Assembly (NCBI RefSeq): GCF_932294415.1 | Contig: NC_065536.1 | Span: 48,891,854-48,955,853, forward strand | Reading direction: 5' to 3' | Origin: Quercus robur | Lineage: Eukaryota; Streptophyta; Magnoliopsida; Fagales; Fagaceae | DNA length: 64,000 nucleotides | Shown here: in pieces, positions 57,839 through 64,000 of the stretch | How the letters are laid out: the number at the start of each line of letters is the position of its first letter | How positions within the stretch are numbered: position 1 is the first letter of the stretch | Program-made: the position numbers and the translations under genes | The notes under the pieces: model-generated | Seen by the model: the letters and a program-made list of their open reading frames with translations, nothing else | Databases searched by the model: none | Told to the model about the DNA's origin: nothing

Positions 57839-58608
57839 TGTAAGGACTGAAATTGTATTGGTCCCAAAACCGGATTGGGCTCAAACGCTAACGGCCCATA
57901 CAATAAATTTGTAGAGCGTGGATAGAAGAACTAGATTTATCCCAGAAGAAAAACGATTATACTTAACGATTCAAGACGGTTTGACACAAATAAGATTACC
58001 AAATTTATCCTCAAAAAACTAAGTTATTTGTTTCATATGGTTTTCTTCAAGACAGAAATTGTACAAGAGTTCCAATCTCCCCTCTCAGTGCATTCTTCTG
58101 GGTTATATATTGCAATCTTGGTGTCATCCTTACCACACACGTGTAGGTTAGATTCGGGGGACTCCTTCCTATCTCATCCAGCACCTCCTAGAACTATCAA
58201 CCAGTAGCTGTAAGGCTGCTTGATCACTGTTCAGGCATCATTTCCATATTAATGCGGCCAGAGAGTTGGTTGAAAGGCATTTAATGCGGAGGTAGTAGCT
58301 TTTGAAGATATTTGTTTACCTTTCTTTTCTTATCCCTGGTCCAATGTCCCATCCTTAGTTGTGGTGTAACTCTGAAGTAAGTCTGTGATGATATGACACT
58401 CAGATTTACCTCGGACACACGTTGCCGAGAAGGCTTTTGTCCTCGGACGCTTATTGGACCCATCTCACATTGTCTTTACTCCTCTCTTAACTTTATTCTC
58501 CTCATAGCCTTATTTGGGCCTCCTCGGATGGTCTAATGTCCTCGGATAGGGCCATAGGCCCAGTTAATACTGCTTTTAACAATACTTCCTAATTAACTGG
58601 CCCCCACA
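57839..58608 (+). mobile_element. Solo LTR (770 bp), same family as 50171-50911
   Basis: TGTAAGGACTGAAATTGTATTGGTCCC at the start, GGCCCCCACA at the end, and a perfect GTAAC duplication (57834-57838, 58609-58613). The 3' half has repeated CTCGGA/TCCGAGG-type motifs and 'attaatgcggccag', as in the nested LTR. No internal retrotransposon sequence. Confidence 0.92.
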
Positions 58609-58613
58609 GTAAC

Positions 58614-60120
58614 AATAAATGTTACACTTCATTTTTTAAATATATATATAAATTTGGTTAAAAATAATCGAATACAAGTAATTTATGTAGAAGTAATTGT
58701 CCAATAATAAGTTACTTCAATAGAATATGTCAAAAATTTTCATGGTTTAGAAACTGGACCAGACCGATCGATTGAACTGTTTTAACTAGGAATCAGAAAC
58801 AAAACTGGTCTGGTAAAAACCGATAGTTCAATTGTGAAAACTACATGTTCAATCGGTAAAAATTGAGAACTGGACCCATTTTCAGTTCTTTGAACGTTCA
58901 ATTTTTTAAAATCATAGAAATTGTGTTTTTAGACTTTTTGATATATACTATACACTGAATTTGTACTCTTATATGATGTAGAACAGACCACCATGGCCTT
59001 CCTAGACTTTCACGCGTGCTTGAAATCATCATGCAAGGCAAAAATGTACTAATAGAAATCATGGGTCTCAGAGTTAGAATTGCATGAAATTTGGCAGGAT
59101 TAAGTGAAATGGCCTTCTGGTAATAATTATGGCTTTGCCATAAGGTAGCCCTTAGAAATGGCAAATTCCTTCATTTAGGCCCGAAAATTGCAATTTTGCC
59201 GTTTATAGTAACTTTTGTTTCCTTAATAACTTTTTGCTCAAAATTTAGAATAAGGTCTCGCTTTTTTTGGGACGATCCTTAAGGTCAATAGTTTATGATT
59301 TTGCATTTAACTCAAATTTGCCATTTTTGGTAAATTTTGGTATTTTGTTACCTAATCACGTAATTAGTGTGAATTAGGGTTTTAGACGTATTTATATGTT
59401 TTGTAGCTGTCAGAGGCAGATCAGATTATTATCAATAAAATGACAGAGTTTTTCTCTAGTGGATTCCAGTTTATCTTCTTGTGGATTTAAGGAACCCCTC
59501 GTGGACTCAAGGTTTACAACCTAGGAACTAACAATTTAATTTCTGTCCATCAAAGAGAGCATCATGTGTGCTTTCTTCAGATTTCTGCGACATCATTATG
59601 AGTGCCTAAAATCACGTACAATGTATCCTTAGATCCTAGTTGCCAACCCCTAGATAATTACTCTTGTTTCAAGTGTTGGTTTTGTATTTTTCATTAAATA
59701 GAGTCTATAAACACAAAAAAATTTCACATTCACTTATATGACAAATGGATAGTAGTAAGTAAAAAAATGATGTCAGTAGTAAATTTAAATAAGAACTAAT
59801 AAAATCTTGCAAACTCAATTATTGCAAAAAATATTATGATTTTATTAGTGTATATAGCATTGCTCTTCAATAAAATAACATTAGTATACAACCATCATTT
59901 ACTTAAAGAATAATTCTAACGACACATTTAATTACACGTTTAATTTCATAATTTACTTACTCATGCAACTTTGAGTGCTGGTCATTTTCTACTCATATAT
60001 ACCTATTACTTTTCGTCGACCACACATAATTACACAAGTGAAGCAAGTTATGGAAATTGGGCGTGCCCATGCATGTATCCCATTACTTAAAGAAGAAAAA
60101 AAAAAAAAAAAACTCAGCAT
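58614..60120. other. Intergenic region; possible decayed LTR at about 58960-59560
   Basis: 58745-58920 has a degenerate 'accggt/gaaccg' foldback-type repeat like that near 44890. 59360-59560 resembles an R/U5 segment ('agggttttagacgtattta', 'aataaa', 'cctcgtggactcaagg'). No ends were found. An A-run lies at 60095-60112. Confidence 0.3.
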
Positions 60121-60188
60121 CCTAGATTGACACGTGTGAAAAATTGTCTAGGTACACGAAGCTAGGCCTTCTAGTTAGGAACCAACTG

Positions 60189-60199
60189 ATCCCACATTG
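60189..60199 (+). promoter_or_regulatory. U6 upstream sequence element, copy B (one mismatch)
   Basis: ATCCCACATTG differs from the consensus only at the C of the final CG, a C-to-T change. Spacing to the TATA box is 24 bases, as in copy A. Confidence 0.88.
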
Positions 60200-60223
60200 T
60201 CTAGTTACACGAAGCTATCTAAG

Positions 60224-60231
60224 TTTATAAG
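60224..60231 (+). promoter_or_regulatory. U6 TATA box, copy B
   Basis: TTTATAAG, 30 bases before the U6 start. Confidence 0.88.
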
Positions 60232-60253
60232 CAAGAGCGAGAGTACAAGGCTT

Positions 60254-60273
60254 GTCCCTTCGGGGACATCCGA

Positions 60274-60305
<32 letters not shown>

Positions 60306-60355
60306 GGCCCCTGCGCAAGGATGACACGCATAAATCGAGAAATGGTCCAAATTTT
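60254..60355 (+). ncRNA. U6: U6 snRNA, copy B
   Basis: Identical over its 102 nt to copy A as read here, including GTCCCTTCGGGGACATCCGA, the ACAGAGA box and ...GGTCCAAATTTT. Seven T's (60352-60358) follow. Exact identity of the RNA while flanks have diverged indicates that selection or gene conversion acts on it. The USE has one change, so strength may differ from copy A. Confidence 0.97.
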
Positions 60356-60358
60356 TTT
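60352..60358 (+). terminator. Pol III T-run terminator, U6 copy B
   Basis: Seven T's directly after GGTCCAAA. Confidence 0.9.
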
Positions 60359-62585
60359 CTTTCCCTAATCCTTGCGTGAATTCTGCTTCACTGTCTTCTT
60401 CGTTCTTTTTGCACTTTCTGCTTCTTTACATGCGTTTTGGAGTCTTGCTCAACAGGTTAGCCGAGACTTCTGCTCATAATACTTTTAGAGAGAGTTTGAA
60501 TCTTTGATAGTCGTTATACTTCAATATTAAAGCTTTAAAATAGAAATTTTTTTTTAGAACTGTTGAAGCTTATTAATATTTCACACCTTCTGGATTCGCT
60601 ATAGTTTTGATGGTTGACTTAGATATTACCACAATTATATTCCAGATTTTCATTGAATTACATTTGCTGAGTTAGAGCTTCTCTTCACTGTTGTAATAAA
60701 GTTGGCTGTTAAATCTCATAAAATGATAAAATTCTTTAAATTTAGAACATTGGTAAAGCTGCAAATGTTAAACTACGAAAATTTTATCTAATTATTGTGT
60801 AATCATGACATGAGAGCAAAAATAAAACCCCAATTTGCATTTTTGGCCTAAGTACAGAAACAGAGGGAATGATGACATTATTGATCATTGGCCCGTAAAA
60901 CACATGATCACTTCTCTGGCTTTCATTGAAATTTGAAATTAAGCAAAGTGAAGGATGGAGTTACTCTGCCTTGAATGTCATAGAGTGACCATAGGCTAAG
61001 ATTATGATTTTCTTTTTGAACGAGGAAGAAAATATGATGATAGGTTTTTTTACATATATGAATGCAGAAAGAAAATATAAGATCCCTTGCCATCCTGTAG
61101 ATAGAGCAACCTTTCCAGAGTTTTAGCGATTTGGCGAGGAATTTATCCACCGCAGGTTTGTTCAATACTGTGGAATTAGTCTCTCTTGATATGGTTCAAA
61201 TTTCAGTTAAAATGAGCCCCTTCCATCCCAGCTCGTAAAGTAGTTGCACATTACCTTCTCATGATGTCCTTAAAAGGAGAAAACCTCAGATTCTTAAGAT
61301 GTTGAAGCATTTTCAGCAGTAAGATTATTGGAAATTTGGAACAATTTTCACCCCCTGGAGCAAAATTGAACTTAATTATGTAAGGTTATGGTCCATGTAA
61401 TTCCTGTTTGCTTTGTAAATCTGGTTGATTTTGCCACCATTTCCTACTTTGTGGCATTGCCATTTCCTAACAATGAAGTGTTGGATTCTACAGCTGTGTG
61501 CCAATGAGCACTGGGTATGGTTTTTATTTGTTCTGAAGCAAGAATGAAATGATGATTTTTGCAGCCATATTTGTGGGAGAAAATTCAAAGTCTGGATTCT
61601 CAAATAGATAGTTGAAGAGAAATATGTGATTTTGTATTTAACTTCTCTTAATCCTAGATAGAATTCACTTGTGAAGTTGAAGGAAGATGTAGGTTAAAAA
61701 TGTTTGCTTACGGGTGACTTTGCCATGAAAGAGGAATGGATACTTACGGGTGATCAATATAATTGAGGAGATTAGGAGGTTGAGAAAGGATCAGAGTGGT
61801 TCGTTTCAACTTTCAAATGGGTTTGTAGGGGAAAGCCTCTTGAGTTGGGTATGTGGGCTCTGCGTATGGGGTTTGAGGGGTTTCTGAGCTCAATTGCTTA
61901 GCCTTTTGTTACGGTAGATGCTTTTAGGCAGGACTGTTCGTATCATTCTTTTGTAATTATCTTGGTTTATGTTCGGTAATTTTTTTTCTGTTTGGGGAAA
62001 AAAGAGGAAAAAAGAAATGGATATCGTAGATTAGAATGGAGGAAAAGCCTAAGTTTTGGGTTGCTCTAAGCCATTTGAAACGAATATTGTGCGTCCAATA
62101 ATGCTGTGAAATTCAATAATTTGGATCTCCTCCAAAACTAATTTTGAGGCATTACATATTTCCCTACGGTAATCACGAGCAATATGTATTCTTATTCATG
62201 GGAGATAGATAAATAGTGGAGAGGTGGAGGTGGGTTGGAATTACATATATGGGGGAATCACAAAAGAAGATATTATTATTGAATTATCACTTGATTGGTT
62301 GAATCTCATGTGAACTCTTAATCCTATATATTAACCAAAGAACTCTTAAATGGTCTAGGGACAACTTTTGCCACAATTTTGTTGATAGTGAAAAAAGAAA
62401 AAGAAAAGATAGGTCTATGTAATAACAATTGTCCACCACTCATGGCAAATCACTCTTAACTAATTGTGGAAAAATTGTGACAAATTTTGTGTCCCATTTA
62501 TTTATATAAACATTGCTCCAAATAATAGTCATGATTTCCCAGGCTCCATCCGCCAACCTTAAGTGCTGGCTTTGTGTTTTCAATG

Positions 62586-62651
62586 AAATTGGAACAATAC
62601 AGAGAAGATTAACATTGCCACTCCTCAAGGATGACACACATTAAAAATATG
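62586..62651 (+). pseudogene. U6 snRNA pseudogene fragment (copy C)
   Basis: 'aaattggaacaatacagaga' then 'agattaacattgccactcct' and 'caaggatgacacaca' match U6 from about nucleotide 23 to 85 with roughly ten changes. The 5' stem, promoter and T-run are gone, and GCATGGCCCC is mutated. Not functional. Confidence 0.9.
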
Positions 62652-63433
62652 ATCACTGGATCTGCCATGTTATGAGTGATTTGGTTCTCATTGAAGCTAA
62701 CCAAACTGATTGGAGTCACACTTGAGTCTGCCATGAATGTTATGGGTAGTTTTAGTGTGTGAACTCCATTTGGGAATAGATATAAGTTTACAGTTTAAAG
62801 TTCAAATCAACTCAATCGTCTATAGGCTAGAAGTTTGTTAGGTATGAGTGCTATTCCTGACTATCATGCTATAAGACCCTTTTTTTTTTTTTTTTGGTGT
62901 GTGTGTGTGTGTGGATTAGTCATGCTTCAAGAATTGGCTTTATTCTGTTTTGGATAGGCCTTTTAAGGAGAAGTATGGAATGCCAACCGGCGCCTTCTAA
63001 TCAATTGATTCTCTAGCCAGGGTGGTGCAAACATTTCAAGATGCTGATGCAGAGTTATATTGACAAAGCCGAGGAAATCAATTAGGTAAATTTTGTTCAA
63101 CAACTTTATAGAAAAATAGAAAAGGAACAACTGAATAGATAGACTAAACCAAAGTTCAGCCACACAATACTGTGTAGTTTGATTGAAATGTGGAAGTAGA
63201 TTTTCTTGCCAAGGTTCATGATGCTGAATATACTCATGAAAAAAAGAGAGCCTCTCAATTTGCTTTGAAATGGAGAGAGTTCATTTTATGGGAAAGATTT
63301 AGTAGTTAACAAATCTAAAGGTAAGTAATAGTGTCACATCATTTTGTAATCAGTAAATCAGTTTAGCATTCCTTATTTGGTGGAATGAAATTTTAAATTA
63401 AAAAAGTGTTACGTCTATAACATTTTCACAATA

Positions 63434-63595
63434 CCACTGCACACTTTTGGTGCGGTGGTCATTCCACAAGTATAAGTGCTTGTGGAGTGTAAGGGGCAAG
63501 GGTTGGGATTCAAGTCTCAAGGGGGGAGCTTCACACACATATACATTTATATTAGATTAGACTAGAATTTTTATCTTATATTAAAAAAAAAAAAA
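63434..63595 (+). mobile_element. tRNA-derived SINE, complete, with 10-bp target duplication
   Basis: Flanked by TTTCACAATA on both sides (63424-63433, 63596-63605). The head has GGTGCGGTGGTC, box-B-like GGTTGGGATTCAAGTC at about 63507-63522, then 'gagcttcacacacatatac' and a tail ...TTTTATCTTATATT plus 13 A's. This is the structure of plant tRNA-derived SINEs. Related to the minus-strand copy at 38236-38398. Confidence 0.88.
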
Positions 63596-64000
63596 TTTCA
63601 CAATAAATCTTAGATAGTAAGTTATTACTAGTTCTAATTTAAACACACTACTAAAATTAATTTTTTGTCTGCCAATAACAACCTGCAATTTATGATTTTT
63701 TGTGAAAATATTATGGATATAACATTTCTTTATAAATTATGTGGCACTCATGTACACTCATAGATTTACTAAATCAGAACCATGAAGCAAGGCAAATAAA
63801 GAGAATCCTGATATGCTGATGAAGGTGTGGTGTGCCTAATTTCCTTAGGTTACGATTTGATTTTCTTTTAAGAGGAAGAAAAAACTATGACAGTTGCTCA
63901 CTTATAGGAATGCAGAATGATAAAAAATTATGACAGTTTCCAGTGTGATTCCTCCATGTGATGAATAACTGTTAACAGTCCAGATCAAATCCTACAGTCA

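Larger units (their letters stand above)
60120..62200 (+). repeat. U6-bearing repeat unit, copy B
   Basis: Diverged copy of 38770-42700, shorter because it lacks the LINE, the 48-bp duplication and several internal pieces. Contains a full U6 gene. The promoter side has an extra duplicated 'gtctag(g/t)tacacgaagcta' (about 60146 and 60198). Confidence 0.85.
62570..64000 (+). repeat. U6-bearing repeat unit, copy C (runs off the window)
   Basis: Begins at the U6 fragment and keeps the downstream order of copy A: 'gtgtgaactccatttgg' (62757), 'ggtggtgcaaacatttcaag' (63021), 'gaggaaatcaattaggtaaa' (63072), 'gaggaagaaaaaactatgac' (63872). Interrupted by the SINE at 63434-63595. It lacks the U6 promoter. 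Confidence 0.75.

Noticed and set aside
1-64000. CRISPR arrays, bacterial operons, organelle or rDNA inserts
   Set aside because: Spacer-repeat structure, Shine-Dalgarno-linked genes and rRNA sequence are all absent; introns and pol III snRNA promoters mark plant nuclear DNA.
1-64000. Endogenous pararetrovirus sequence
   Set aside because: No caulimovirid movement, coat or reverse-transcriptase motifs seen; the reverse transcriptase present is LINE-type.

Overview
The window looks like nuclear DNA from a woody core eudicot, most likely a rosid and possibly an oak or chestnut relative. That guess rests on the split plant-type genes, the plant U6 promoters and the LTR styles; no search was run. 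Coding sequence is sparse and AT-rich transposon debris dominates.

Four gene blocks stand out. (1) At 16.6 kb (+) is an intronless histone-fold gene matching NF-YC13 (Dpb3/POLE4-like). (2) At 21.3-26.2 kb (-) an 11-exon MAP65 gene, closest to MAP65-8, can be spliced completely by eye to 597 codons with no break. Its first intron uses a GC donor. (3) At 53.0-55.1 kb (+) is an uninterrupted 702-aa canonical poly(A) polymerase, unusual for a family that I recall as intron-rich. (4) U6 snRNA genes lie at 38.85 and 60.25 kb, both full length with USE, TATA and T-run terminator. A decayed third piece lies at 62.6 kb. The three sit in diverged copies of one multi-kilobase unit. A two-finger matrin/U1-type zinc-finger gene follows the first copy at 43-44.3 kb, apparently frameshifted.

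Mobile elements by region: 0-2.1 kb, the 3' end of a Ty3/gypsy-like element with an antisense spliced ORF, polypurine tract and 3' LTR; 3.4-8.7 kb, a whole PIF/Harbinger element with TTA duplications, an intact Myb/SANT-like ORF and a transposase broken by one stop; 9.4-15.2 kb, a decayed L1-type LINE; 31.6-33.0 kb, two MITEs; 33.6-36.6 kb, a solo LTR inside a long inverted repeat; 36.8-37.4 kb, a Tourist-like MITE; 41.5-42.5 kb, a 5'-truncated LINE with poly(A); 45.8-47.0 kb, a candidate Helitron; 47.1-51.6 kb, a large solo LTR carrying a nested 741-bp solo LTR whose relative is at 57.8-58.6 kb; and two tRNA-derived SINE copies at 38.3 and 63.5 kb.

The host genes are unrelated housekeeping functions (replication/chromatin, cytoskeleton, splicing RNA, mRNA polyadenylation) and do not form an obvious pathway. 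The best leads are the U6 triplication, the intronless poly(A) polymerase, the one-stop Harbinger element and the set of precisely bounded insertions.
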